Shown: positions 1-6,674 of the stretch, piece by piece
How positions within the stretch are numbered: the first letter of the stretch is position 1
Layout of the letters: every line of letters starts with the position of its first letter
Assembly (NCBI GenBank): GCA_003499585.1
Contig: DNSU01000055.1
Location: 1-14,458, forward strand
DNA length: 14,458 nt
Source of the DNA: Cyanobacteria bacterium UBA9579
Lineage (GTDB): Bacteria > Cyanobacteriota > Vampirovibrionia > Gastranaerophilales > UBA9579
Direction of reading: 5' to 3'
Program-made: the position numbers and the translations under genes
Notes under the pieces: model-generated
Databases searched by the model: none
Told to the model about the DNA's origin: nothing
Seen by the model: the letters and a program-made list of their open reading frames with translations, nothing else

Positions 1-720
1 GCCGCCTATAAGGATATCCTCATTGGATATACTGTTTTTTCTGGCAATTTCTTCCATCATCCAATTTATAGAATCGGCTTTATCTGTAAGGCCTACTTCC
101 AGATGTTTCACATCGCTTGTTATTTTGGCTTTAGTAAGACCTGAGGTTTTGGCAATATCACCCATCATTTTAAACGCTTTTTGTATTCCTCCTGCAAAGC
201 CTTTATTTTCAAGTTTTTTCTGAGTTTCTTCCAGTAATTTATCAATTTCATTCTTTTGAGGATCTGGCCATTCAGGGATTAAATCCAGTTTTCTTCTGTT
301 GAGTCTGTTATATACAATGTTGACATTAACTTTAGAAGTGTTTTCTATCTCTTTTTTTGACCTGTCAGCAACTCTGGTTAAGAGTTCGTTTTCTTCTTCA
401 GTTGCTTCTCGTCTGCCAAGCAGTACAGGATTTGAATTTTCATCAAACCCGTAGGCTTCAGATCCTCTATTGGTGAGGACATATGTCTTTTGTTTATGTT
501 TTCCTGTAATTAATGAGCTGTATTGCCTGTCTATATTTCCAAAGTTTGTGCCTGATATTACTACAATATAGACTCCCAGTTTCAATAATTCTTCCAGTTT
601 GCCGGTAACATAAGATGCATCGACTTTTCTGTTGACTACTGCTGTTCCATCCCAATCAAAAGCTATAATTTTAAAAGGTTTATTTAATTGAGGGTATTGA
701 TCAATATTGCAGTTTTCCAT
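1..720 (-). CDS. HAD-superfamily hydrolase, 3' part missing (window edge)
   Basis: The reading frame opens with ATG at 720 and stays open for 240 codons to the left edge, so the C-terminus lies outside. Residues 20-26 read AFDWDGT, the HAD motif I with nucleophile Asp22 and acid/base Asp24. Motif II is Ser56 in VVISGT. A large cap-like middle section (about 60-200) and K213 in GLTDKADSINW follow, and the frame ends in ILIGG just where the motif IV acidic pair would be expected. This order (D-x-D, S, cap, late Lys, GD) is that of C2-cap HAD phosphatases such as the Cof, trehalose-phosphatase and sucrose-phosphatase groups. It probably dephosphorylates a sugar or other small phosphate ester in the cytoplasm, but the substrate is unknown. 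An AAGGA ribosome site lies 9 nt before the start. The gene lies 93 bp downstream of the Cys-cluster gene on the same strand. Confidence 0.8.
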   Translation of the reverse strand, partial: MENCNIDQYPQLNKPFKIIAFDWDGTAVVNRKVDASYVTGKLEELLKLGVYIVVISGTNFGNIDRQYSSLITGKHKQKTYVLTNRGSEAYGFDENSNPVLLGRREATEEENELLTRVADRSKKEIENTSKVNVNIVYNRLNRRKLDLIPEWPDPQKNEIDKLLEETQKKLENKGFAGGIQKAFKMMGDIAKTSGLTKAKITSDVKHLEVGLTDKADSINWMMEEIARKNSISNEDILIGG

Positions 721-757
721 AGTCAAAAATCCTTATATTAGAATGTCAATTTAATAC

Positions 758-786
758 AAGATATTTTTTTTCCATGGTTTTTGCAA
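758..786 (-). promoter_or_regulatory. Candidate sigma70 promoter for the HAD gene
   Basis: On the minus strand TTGCAA (786-781) and TATCTT (763-758) are separated by 17 bp, with transcription expected to start about 30 nt before the ATG at 720. Each box matches four of six consensus bases, so this is a plausible but not strong call. Read-through from the upstream Cys-cluster gene is an alternative. Confidence 0.3.
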
Positions 787-813
787 TAGACAAATAACTA
801 TTTATTATAGGGC

Positions 814-1302
814 TTAATCAGAATTCAGATTAAATTCTACCTGTTTATTATTTGATTTTTTTACCCTGTTAAAGACTTCTTCAAAACTTCTAATGGGAAT
901 AAATTTATATCCACAATCATCTGATACAACTCCCCCCATAAGAAAGACTTCTTCCTGGGGATATTGTCGGCATATTAAAGCTCGATGTTTATATGCAGTG
1001 CAAATGCCTTTTTCCTTGTCCAGTTTGGTGCATTCAAATATAAGTCCGAGCTCATCTTTTCCTACCACTTTGACATATGAATAAAAGAAATGCTGGGATT
1101 GTAATTTTTTAAACTGTTCTTCATCTTTAATAATTGCAGAAGAATGTCTTACATAGATTTTCTGACAACATCTGCCGCAGGATTTGCATTTGCCTCTGCG
1201 TAAATATTTTCGTCCAAGAATTTTTGAAGCAAAAAATTTCTCAAATTTAAGATTTATATGTTCAAACTTTTTTGTTATTTGTTTGTAGGTTTTTTTAAAC
1301 AT
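814..1302 (-). CDS. YkgJ-like cysteine-cluster protein
   Basis: This is a 162-residue cytoplasmic protein. Its N-terminal 37 residues are Lys-rich and lack cysteine. Then comes the cluster C39-x2-C42-x2-C45-C46, followed by single cysteines at 91, 101, 111 and 130. This spacing, with GxCC early and later sequences close to ICTAYKHRALICRQYP, is the signature of the YkgJ/UPF0153 family. The cysteines are thought to hold zinc or an Fe-S cluster, and no reaction is firmly known. The start is the ATG at 1302; it is preceded by only a weak AAGATAAG ribosome site. A TATAAT box lies at 1341-1336 on the minus strand. The length fits the family, and all eight cysteines are present, so the gene looks intact. 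The partner substrate cannot be inferred from the neighbouring HAD gene. Confidence 0.8.
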   Translation of the reverse strand: MFKKTYKQITKKFEHINLKFEKFFASKILGRKYLRRGKCKSCGRCCQKIYVRHSSAIIKDEEQFKKLQSQHFFYSYVKVVGKDELGLIFECTKLDKEKGICTAYKHRALICRQYPQEEVFLMGGVVSDDCGYKFIPIRSFEEVFNRVKKSNNKQVEFNLNSD

Positions 1303-1356
1303 CGATTAACTTATCTTGTAATTTCACACTCTTTAATTATAAATAATATCATTATT

Positions 1357-1495
1357 TAACTTGAATTGCTAAATAGCCGAAATTCTTATTATCACTACAT
1401 TTTGTCATTGCGGGCGAAGCAGGCGATGCTGTCAGCTATCACATTTCAGCCCTCCTCGCAACGACACGCGAAAAATTAATTAGCAATTCAAGTTA
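1357..1495. repeat. 139-bp palindromic, MITE-like element
   Basis: A perfect 16-bp inverted repeat (TAACTTGAATTGCTAA at 1357-1372 and its complement at 1480-1495) bounds the element. Inside, a second imperfect inverted pair is seen: TGTCATTGCGGGCGAAG near 1403 and CCTCCTCGCAACGACA near 1451. No reading frame of note lies within. The interior is visibly richer in G+C than its surroundings. It sits between the start of the YkgJ-like gene and the end of the convergently placed TPR gene. The structure is that of a non-autonomous miniature element or dispersed palindromic repeat. No target duplication is clear, and no second copy is in this window. Confidence 0.65.
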
Positions 1496-1509
1496 TTTAC
1501 GATTGTATT

Positions 1510-2742
1510 TTATGATTTTCTCATAAACTTTGCACATTCAAGAAGTTTTTTATAAGCAATATCAGTATAATACCCCTTAGGTTCCAGACGCATACATCTT
1601 CTATATGCTTTGATTGCCAGTTCAAATTCTTTCTCCCGGAAGTATTTATTGCCTGCTTCAAAAGCTTCTTTTACACTTCTTGTTAATGGGTTCAGTATAT
1701 TCTTTAATTCGGTTATTTTGTACTCATAGGCACTCAATTGATCGGGTTTTAATATTGCGTAATTTTCATATTCCCATAATGCCTCATAGTATTTTCTGTT
1801 TTTATAATAGTCTTCTGCTTTATCAAGATGTTTCTTAGTTTTTTCCGGATTCTTGTCAAGATGTTTTTTAATTTGCGCCATTCTTTTTTTTACGTTTAAA
1901 GTAGCAATTGATTGTTTTTTTATGATATCTAAAAATCTGCTATACATACAGTATGCATCAGTATACCGTTGAAGCTTTTCATAAACCACACCTAAATTGC
2001 AGCAGGTATTTCCATCTTCGGGATCAAGTTTTATTACTTGAAACCAGTATTTTGCAGCGTGCTTATATTTTTCGGCTTTATAGCAAATATTCCCCAGATT
2101 TAAATGAACTTTAGGGTAATTAGGATAAGCTTTTGCCGATTGCAAATATGCATATAAAGCTTTTTTATAATCATTTATCTTGTGATATTTAATACCTGTA
2201 TTAAAATAATTAGCAGCCAGCCGTTTAGATTCAGTTACTTTTTTTAGAATTTGAACATAATCTTTAGATTTGTCTTTTAGTCCGTAATTTAAATATTGTT
2301 CGTAGTATTTAAATGCATTAGAAATATCACCCAGTTTCTCATAAGCTGCCCCTAGATTCATTAAGGCAGTTGTATTATCCGGGGCTAGTGTTACGGCCAC
2401 ATGCCAGTGAGGTAAGGCATCGTTAATATTATTTTGAGAGTAAAAAGCATTACCTATATTGATATAACAGGTTATAAGGTTTGAATCTATGCTTAATGCT
2501 TTTTTCCAGTAGCCTATGGCTTCATTTACCTTGTCGTTTTTATAGTATGCATCTCCAAGGTTGATATAAGCTTCAGAGAAATCGGGTTGCTGGTTAATTA
2601 TATCCTGAAAAATTTCGATAGCTTCTTCAATATTACCCTTGTCATAGGATAATATGCCTTTTTTAAAAAGCGTCTGAATATTGGAACTTTCTGATTCTAC
2701 CGGATATTGCATATTCTCGGTTGAATCATTAACTTCCTTCAT
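1510..2742 (-). CDS. Tetratricopeptide-repeat protein
   Basis: The protein has 410 residues from the ATG at 2742. An in-frame GTG at 2757 exists, but it lies inside the strong ribosome site AGGTGAGAGG that is well spaced (7 nt) from the ATG, so ATG is preferred. After a polar N-terminus of about 20 residues, at least seven TPR units of 34 residues are visible at roughly 22-157 and 178-280, with typical pieces such as AYINLGDAYYK, ALMNLGAAYEKLGD and VHLNLGNICYK. A Lys-rich helical linker follows, and one or two further TPR-like units lie near 310-395. There is no signal peptide or membrane helix, so it is likely a cytoplasmic protein-protein scaffold. No catalytic domain is seen. It is the second gene of an operon, 38 bp behind the small FlgM-resembling gene. 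The binding partner is unknown. Confidence 0.85.
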   Translation of the reverse strand: MKEVNDSTENMQYPVESESSNIQTLFKKGILSYDKGNIEEAIEIFQDIINQQPDFSEAYINLGDAYYKNDKVNEAIGYWKKALSIDSNLITCYINIGNAFYSQNNINDALPHWHVAVTLAPDNTTALMNLGAAYEKLGDISNAFKYYEQYLNYGLKDKSKDYVQILKKVTESKRLAANYFNTGIKYHKINDYKKALYAYLQSAKAYPNYPKVHLNLGNICYKAEKYKHAAKYWFQVIKLDPEDGNTCCNLGVVYEKLQRYTDAYCMYSRFLDIIKKQSIATLNVKKRMAQIKKHLDKNPEKTKKHLDKAEDYYKNRKYYEALWEYENYAILKPDQLSAYEYKITELKNILNPLTRSVKEAFEAGNKYFREKEFELAIKAYRRCMRLEPKGYYTDIAYKKLLECAKFMRKS

Positions 2743-2780
2743 AATGTCGCCTCTCACCTAATTTAGGATAGATATATAAA

Positions 2781-3128
2781 TTATTCTGAATCAGGTACTA
2801 ATAAATCCATGAAATCTTGATTTTTTGATAATGAATCGGCTAAATCTTCATCAGACATATATTTACCGGTATTTATCAATGATATAATATCGCTGACATC
2901 TAAATCATCGTTGATGGCCTCAAGAACCAATTTCCTGTATTTTTCTAGCTCCTGCTCTCTTTCATATAGCTTTAATGCTTCATCAGAAATATCTGTGCGA
3001 TCAGTAAGCTCAGTGACCTTTTGATACGGATTTTTGGCAGCAGATTTTTTCTCTATTCCCAGCAGTTCTTGTTGCTGTTTAATAGTGTTATTAGTTAAAG
3101 CATCATTATTATTAATATGATCAACCAT
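2781..3128 (-). CDS. Small acidic protein resembling anti-sigma factor FlgM
   Basis: This is a 115-residue soluble, acidic protein. It starts at ATG 3128 behind a GGGGAG ribosome site 8 nt away. The first 35 residues are Asn/Gln/Lys-rich and probably disordered. The second half reads TDISDEALKLYE, then a charged helix, then LINTGKYMSDEDLADSL. This order recalls the C-terminal half of FlgM, which has a 'V/I-x-[LI]-S-x-x-A' segment, a helix, and an 'I-x-x-G-x-Y-x4-5-[LI]A-x-x-L' end that binds the flagellar sigma factor. The likeness is by eye only and the second segment is about one residue shorter than usual. If true, it would hold a sigma factor in check; otherwise it is a protein of unknown function. 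It leads a two-gene operon with the TPR protein. No flagellar gene is in the window. Confidence 0.75.
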   Translation of the reverse strand: MVDHINNNDALTNNTIKQQQELLGIEKKSAAKNPYQKVTELTDRTDISDEALKLYEREQELEKYRKLVLEAINDDLDVSDIISLINTGKYMSDEDLADSLSKNQDFMDLLVPDSE

Positions 3129-3605
3129 TTAAACATCTCCCCAGAATACGATATAACCACCTCACTATAATTAGTATGAAGATAAATCCATTATTTTGTA
3201 ACTATCTTATGGTCTATTTTCCTAGGCCAGGTGGTCAATCTTGCTAATAAGACAGCTTCTAAAACATAGCATATTCTCATTATTGTTTAAATTTATTAAG
3301 AAACATTAACAAACAGGTTTGCTGCAATTTCTATTGAAAGAATATATACAGTATATTTGTTAAATATTTTATGTGTCTATCATAGGTATATTTGTTTGAA
3401 TTTAACAACCAGAAAGCTATGAAAATAACAGCAATTATGACTTTTTAGATGTGTTTATATTAATATAATCAAGGCGTAAGTAAAGATAGCAAAATAAGCA
3501 AGTAAAAAGAGCATAAAAGTATTTTGAGGGAAAAAATATTTAAATTTAAAAATATTTATATGAAGGGAACAAAAAACCAAATACGAAGGGAAGGAACAGG
3601 AAGAC
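3129..3605. other. Gene-free stretch, no clear content
   Basis: This AT-rich stretch lies upstream of the FlgM-like/TPR operon and should carry that operon's minus-strand promoter. I could not pick out a convincing -35/-10 pair. Short open frames here have no ribosome site and no recognisable protein. A GC-richer spot around 3221-3240 (CCTAGGCCAGGTGG) stands out from its surroundings but cannot be assigned. Confidence 0.4.
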
Positions 3606-3625
3606 GAGGCGTAATGCCTCTTTTT
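3606..3625 (+). terminator. Small hairpin with T-run
   Basis: GAGGC-gtaat-GCCTC followed by TTTTT forms a short 5-bp terminator-like stem on the plus strand. No plus-strand gene is recognised upstream. Its 3' arm is also part of a longer alternative stem (3612-3621 with 3694-3703), so the two folds exclude each other. Confidence 0.35.
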
Positions 3626-3703
3626 ACTTTTAAGGGGACGGTAAAAATTCATAGTCTGAGAGATAATCAATCTTTTCAGACTATGAATTTTTTAGAGGCA
3701 TTA
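3612..3703. repeat. Nested inverted repeat
   Basis: A perfect 10-bp outer pair, TAATGCCTCT (3612-3621) and AGAGGCATTA (3694-3703), encloses the long inner hairpin at 3643-3692. Together they form a 92-bp two-storey palindrome between unrelated genes. This could be a relic of a small palindromic element or a structured RNA. Confidence 0.5.
3643..3692. terminator. Bidirectional rho-independent terminator
   Basis: A 17-bp perfect stem (3643-3659 with 3676-3692; key part TTCATAGTCTGA) begins with AAAAA and ends with TTTTTT, so each strand has a stem followed by a T-run. The loop holds a further AGAT/ATCT pair. On the minus strand it lies about 85 bp past the stop of the DUF2795 gene and is its likely terminator. 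Confidence 0.65.
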
Positions 3704-3716
3704 TTATTTTACATAC

Positions 3717-3752
3717 TTTTAAGGAGCGCAGTGTTAACTACGCTCCTTAAAA
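3717..3752. repeat. Palindrome next to the DUF2795 gene end
   Basis: TTTTAAGGAGCG (3717-3728) pairs perfectly with CGCTCCTTAAAA (3741-3752); the loop can add an AGT/ACT pair. Neither strand has a T-run after the stem, so it is not a standard terminator. It could be an mRNA 3'-end stabilising stem for the minus-strand gene ending at 3776. Confidence 0.5.
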
Positions 3753-3775
3753 AGTTCAGGTTTAAATATTTTACA

Positions 3776-4048
3776 TTATCTTCTTTTATGGCCGCGGCTA
3801 ACAGCGCCTACAACATCAGCCATTGAATTGAATTGATTTTCATGAGCATCTTTTAAAACATCGCGTAATGCCTGAGGATTTCCTTTTGTCCATTCGATTC
3901 TTCTGTCGCCATATCTATCAATTAGATCTTGTTTAGTCATAGGGAAATCAACTCCACCAAGAGCGTTACTAACTGATGCTATGCCATAAGCTTGACCACG
4001 TTCTGGTCCTGGTTTACCGTAGCTGGAACTTTCATTTCTTTTACTCAT
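3776..4048 (-). CDS. DUF2795 domain protein
   Basis: The protein is 90 residues, starting at ATG 4048 behind a perfect GGAGG site. The N-terminal 22 residues are polar, rich in Gly and Ser. From about residue 23 it reads NALGGVDFPMTKQDLIDRYG, then a helix with Leu/Val, then FNSMADVVGAVSRG. This matches the layout of DUF2795: 'L-x-G-[IV]-x-[FY]-P-x-[ST]-K-x-x-L', a middle helix, and a final 'F-x-S-x-x-[DE]-V-x-x-[AV]' segment. The family is small, often single-domain and of unknown role. The C-terminus is basic (GHKRR). The gene is monocistronic: it has a bidirectional terminator downstream and 311 bp of non-coding DNA upstream. It is less AT-rich than its surroundings. Confidence 0.75.
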   Translation of the reverse strand: MSKRNESSSYGKPGPERGQAYGIASVSNALGGVDFPMTKQDLIDRYGDRRIEWTKGNPQALRDVLKDAHENQFNSMADVVGAVSRGHKRR

Positions 4049-4359
4049 ATTTTTTCCTCCGCTTTATTGTTGTAATCTATTTAACAAATTCGGAATACAT
4101 TCTAAGTGATTTTTCTTATTTCTATATGAGTTAACAAGCTAATTAATTATAGTAAAGGTAACCTATCTTTATTTTTAGCCTGATGAAGTTTAAGAAACTA
4201 AATGATGAATTTTAAAAATAGCTTTAAAAAATTTTTATTTAAAAGGCTATATGGATTTTATTATTTCTAAAATCCATATAGCCGAGATGATAAATTTAGT
4301 TGGAGTTTTTTGTTATTTTTGTAGTAAAGATACAGCTTTTACATTTTCTAATTTTATAA
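4049..4359. other. Gap between DUF2795 and membrane-protein genes
   Basis: This gap holds the minus-strand promoter region of the DUF2795 gene (no box pair that I trust) and the strong terminator of the upstream membrane-protein gene at 4241-4283. No gene or other repeat was seen. Confidence 0.5.
4241..4283 (-). terminator. Rho-independent terminator of the membrane-protein gene
   Basis: A perfect 16-bp stem (GGCTATATGGATTTTA at 4245-4260, complement at 4268-4283) has a 7-nt loop. On the minus strand it is followed by TTTT and further A/T, about 77 bp after the stop of the gene at 4360-4998. Confidence 0.75.
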
Positions 4360-4998
4360 CTAAGCTGTTTCTCTGATTATCTGGCTGACTCTTGATTGCA
4401 TTCCTAAGTAGCCGCCTATCATAGCTGCTATTAATGCTAATAACCCAATCGCAAAAGTCCACCATGCAGTTTGTGTTGCAATAGCTTCAGCTCGCTGTGC
4501 TTGTGCAGCAGTCATAGTTGGTTGCTGTTGAATTGCTTGCTGAGCTTGTTGTTGAATAGCAGTGCCTTGTGGCAGAATTTGTTGTACTTGTGGAACTTGT
4601 GTTGCTCTTAATGTCAGGCCAAATGCTCCGGTTAAAGCACCAGTGATACCTGATACAGCTAAGAAAAGTGATAAAATTACTAAAAATGCAAGGGTAACTA
4701 CGCCGTGTAAAAGGCCGTCATACTTTGCTGATAAACCGGCTAATCTTCCGGCAGTAAATGCTCCGGCAAATACAGCTATCAATGTTGTAATTAATAGCCA
4801 TATTCCTGCTCCAATGCTTAGACCTGTTACTGGAATTTGTTGATTAATATCAACTACGGTCAAGCCTATAGCTAAGCCTAAAAGGCCTAAGAGTAGTTGG
4901 AAAAACATAGCGACAAATACACCTGCCCATATTGCCCCCCAACTTACCCTGCTCATTGCGTTTAAGATCTGAACGCCTCTTCCTGTTTGAGCTTCCAT
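4360..4998 (-). CDS. Four-helix membrane protein with Gln-rich loop
   Basis: This is a 212-residue integral membrane protein, with ATG at 4998 behind an ideal AAGGAGGAAG site. Hydrophobic helices lie at about 22-46, 62-86, 98-128 (long) and 178-200. The signature pieces are VSWGAIWAGVFVA at the start of helix 1, AGRLAG (83-88) at the end of helix 2, and DGLLHG (94-99) before helix 3. This combination occurs in a widespread group of small membrane proteins, some labelled PhnA-like or YrzE/TIGR04086-like, whose function is unknown. A Gln/Ala-rich segment (about 134-172) separates helices 3 and 4 and is probably a hydrophilic loop. Codon use is less AT-rich than in neighbouring genes, which could mean transfer or high expression. 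It is transcribed alone, divergently from cbiM. Confidence 0.75.
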   Translation of the reverse strand: MEAQTGRGVQILNAMSRVSWGAIWAGVFVAMFFQLLLGLLGLAIGLTVVDINQQIPVTGLSIGAGIWLLITTLIAVFAGAFTAGRLAGLSAKYDGLLHGVVTLAFLVILSLFLAVSGITGALTGAFGLTLRATQVPQVQQILPQGTAIQQQAQQAIQQQPTMTAAQAQRAEAIATQTAWWTFAIGLLALIAAMIGGYLGMQSRVSQIIRETA

Positions 4999-5199
4999 AT
5001 CTTCCTCCTTTATTTTTTATCTGGGTCTCAATTTCTTTCCTTTTTATCTTAACCACTTATAATTTTTTTAAAATGTCTAACTGATTATTTTTTTAACTAT
5101 AAGTTGGATAGATTCAAAATAATATATTCCAGAAGTTCTTTATGCCTTTTATTAAATAGTAAAATGTAAATGAGAGATTATTAAAGATTTTTATTATAT

Positions 5200-5228
5200 T
5201 TGGTATATATGAAACTTAGTTTTATAAT
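5200..5228 (+). promoter_or_regulatory. Sigma70-type promoter of the cbiMQO operon
   Basis: TTGGTA (5200-5205) and a perfect TATAAT (5223-5228) are spaced by 17 bp, about 70 bp before the cbiM start. The leader of roughly 64 nt is too short for a cobalamin riboswitch and shows none of its conserved boxes. No NikR-type palindrome was recognised. Confidence 0.6.
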
Positions 5229-5298
5229 TAACTATTAGATTTCTATATATTTGCTGTTTAAAAAATCCGGCTAAATTTCAAAAAATAAGGAGTCTCTT

Positions 5299-6042
5299 AT
5301 GTCTCATATTCATATCCCGGATGGGGTTTTGCCTTTCTGGCTTGTAATGACAGGATATTTGCTAATAGCCATATATTTTCTTTTTTTAGCAATTAATAAA
5401 AAGAAAATTAATATTAATAAAAAAATTGCCTTAGTGGGGGTAATGTCTGCATTAATGTTTATAACCATGACTGTTGAGATTATTCCACCTGCTTATCATA
5501 TGAATCTGGCTGTATTGTCAGGAATTATTCTTGGCCCTGTATTAAGTATTTTAGCGATATTTTCAGCAAATATTCTGCTTGTTCTGTTGGGACATGGAGG
5601 AATATCAGTAATAGGACTAAATGCCTTTGTAGTTTCGCTGGAAGCGATAATCGGCTTTTGGGGATTCAGATTTTTAAATTCCAGAATAAAAAATATATTT
5701 ATATCGGCATCTTTAGCTGCTTTTATTGCTCTTTTTATATCGGCATGGGCTTCAATTGGCATAGTTTACTTAGGAACCAATGATATGGAGGCTCTCACCC
5801 ATAACCATGAACATAAAATAGAAACGGTTCAGGATAGCCACAACCATGAGCAACCTGTCCATCATGATGATATGGACTTCGATGCAGGCAGATTTATTGT
5901 TGCTATATTATCTTTAGGTCTTTTAGGATGGGTAATTGAGTCAATGCTTACAGGGTTTATAATTAAATACATAAAGCAAATAAAACCTGATATTATTGAG
6001 TATAAAGTTAATCCTCATTTAAATGAATTAAGCGGAGAATAA
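5299..6042 (+). CDS. cbiM: Cobalt/nickel ECF transporter substrate-binding membrane protein CbiM
   Basis: This is the substrate-capture component (S component) of an energy-coupling-factor importer for Co2+ or Ni2+ in the inner membrane. It has 247 residues, and the start ATG follows TAAGGAG at 6 nt. The N-terminus reads MSHIHIPDGVLP. In this family a His at position 2 (MHIPDG) and a later His bind the metal together with the N-terminal amine. Here removal of Met1 before Ser would put His3 at mature position 2. His67 in AYHMNL and the segment GHGGISVIGLN (98-108) are conserved family features. Five to six hydrophobic helices precede a loop at about 165-192 with nine His residues, a likely metal-sponge, then one last helix (about 198-222). 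It is the first gene of cbiM-cbiQ-cbiO; cbiQ starts 1 bp after its stop. Metal choice between cobalt and nickel cannot be told. Confidence 0.93.
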   Translation: MSHIHIPDGVLPFWLVMTGYLLIAIYFLFLAINKKKININKKIALVGVMSALMFITMTVEIIPPAYHMNLAVLSGIILGPVLSILAIFSANILLVLLGHGGISVIGLNAFVVSLEAIIGFWGFRFLNSRIKNIFISASLAAFIALFISAWASIGIVYLGTNDMEALTHNHEHKIETVQDSHNHEQPVHHDDMDFDAGRFIVAILSLGLLGWVIESMLTGFIIKYIKQIKPDIIEYKVNPHLNELSGE

Positions 6043-6043
6043 A

Positions 6044-6673
6044 TTGAAAATAGCCGACCTTGATTATTATGCAATATATGGAAATAGCTGGCTGCATAAG
6101 GTGCCGGCAAAATATAAATTAATTGCGGCTTTTTTAATTCTGATTACTGTATTATCAATGCCCGGTTATACAATATTAGGCTATTTATATTTATTATTGC
6201 TAACTATCATCTTGTTTTCAGATTTACCTAAAGGGAAAATTCTGGCTTTATCCTCGTATCCTGTTCTATTTATTGCTCTTTATTTGTTTTCCATTAAGAA
6301 TTTAACTTTTTATTTTGCTTTATCATTAATTTTCAAGGTTCTATCCATAGCAACAACCTGCGTATTACTAATATTTACAACTACTTATATAGAAATATTT
6401 AAGAAACTGGACAAATTCTTGCCTTCATTTCTGGTTAGTGTTTTATTTTTAACATATCGCTCCATATTTATTTTGTGGACAATTTTTACTGATTTACAGT
6501 TAATGCTGCGCATCAGGGGCAGGCTTAGATTATCAAGACCCATATATAGTCTTAAATTAATAGGAAATTCACTCGGGCATTTATTGATAAGATCGATTAA
6601 AGTCAGTGAAGACATGTATGAATGTATGGTGATAAGAGGTTATTCAGGCAATTTGAGGTATTTACGAAAATAA
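6044..6673 (+). CDS. cbiQ: ECF transporter coupling transmembrane protein CbiQ
   Basis: CbiQ is the T component that couples ATP hydrolysis by CbiO to the substrate-binding CbiM in the membrane. The protein has 209 residues, somewhat short for the family (often 220-260). It starts at TTG 6044, one base after the cbiM stop, with GCGGAG as ribosome site in the end of cbiM. Residues 5-25 (DLDYYAIYGNSWLHKVPAKYK) are the typical amphipathic N-terminal segment. About five hydrophobic helices lie at roughly 26-56, 67-85, 88-112 and 128-148. The two cytoplasmic coupling motifs are present in modified form: LRIRG at 155-159 and VIRGYSG at 196-202, in place of the usual ARxxRG pairs. The next gene, cbiO, starts 1 bp after its stop, so translation is probably coupled. 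Confidence 0.88.
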   Translation: MKIADLDYYAIYGNSWLHKVPAKYKLIAAFLILITVLSMPGYTILGYLYLLLLTIILFSDLPKGKILALSSYPVLFIALYLFSIKNLTFYFALSLIFKVLSIATTCVLLIFTTTYIEIFKKLDKFLPSFLVSVLFLTYRSIFILWTIFTDLQLMLRIRGRLRLSRPIYSLKLIGNSLGHLLIRSIKVSEDMYECMVIRGYSGNLRYLRK

Positions 6674-6674
6674 T

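Noticed and set aside
3524..3826. 100-codon open frame on the plus strand
   Set aside because: It runs through three palindromes and into the DUF2795 gene on the other strand, has no ribosome site, and its product shows no protein-like pattern.
4850..5056. 68-codon minus-strand frame over the start of the membrane-protein gene
   Set aside because: It overlaps that gene out of frame and lacks its own ribosome site; the strong AAGGAGGAAG belongs to the ATG at 4998.
5229..5298. Cobalamin or Ni/Co riboswitch in the cbiM leader
   Set aside because: The leader is only about 64 nt, AT-rich, and shows none of the conserved boxes or stems.
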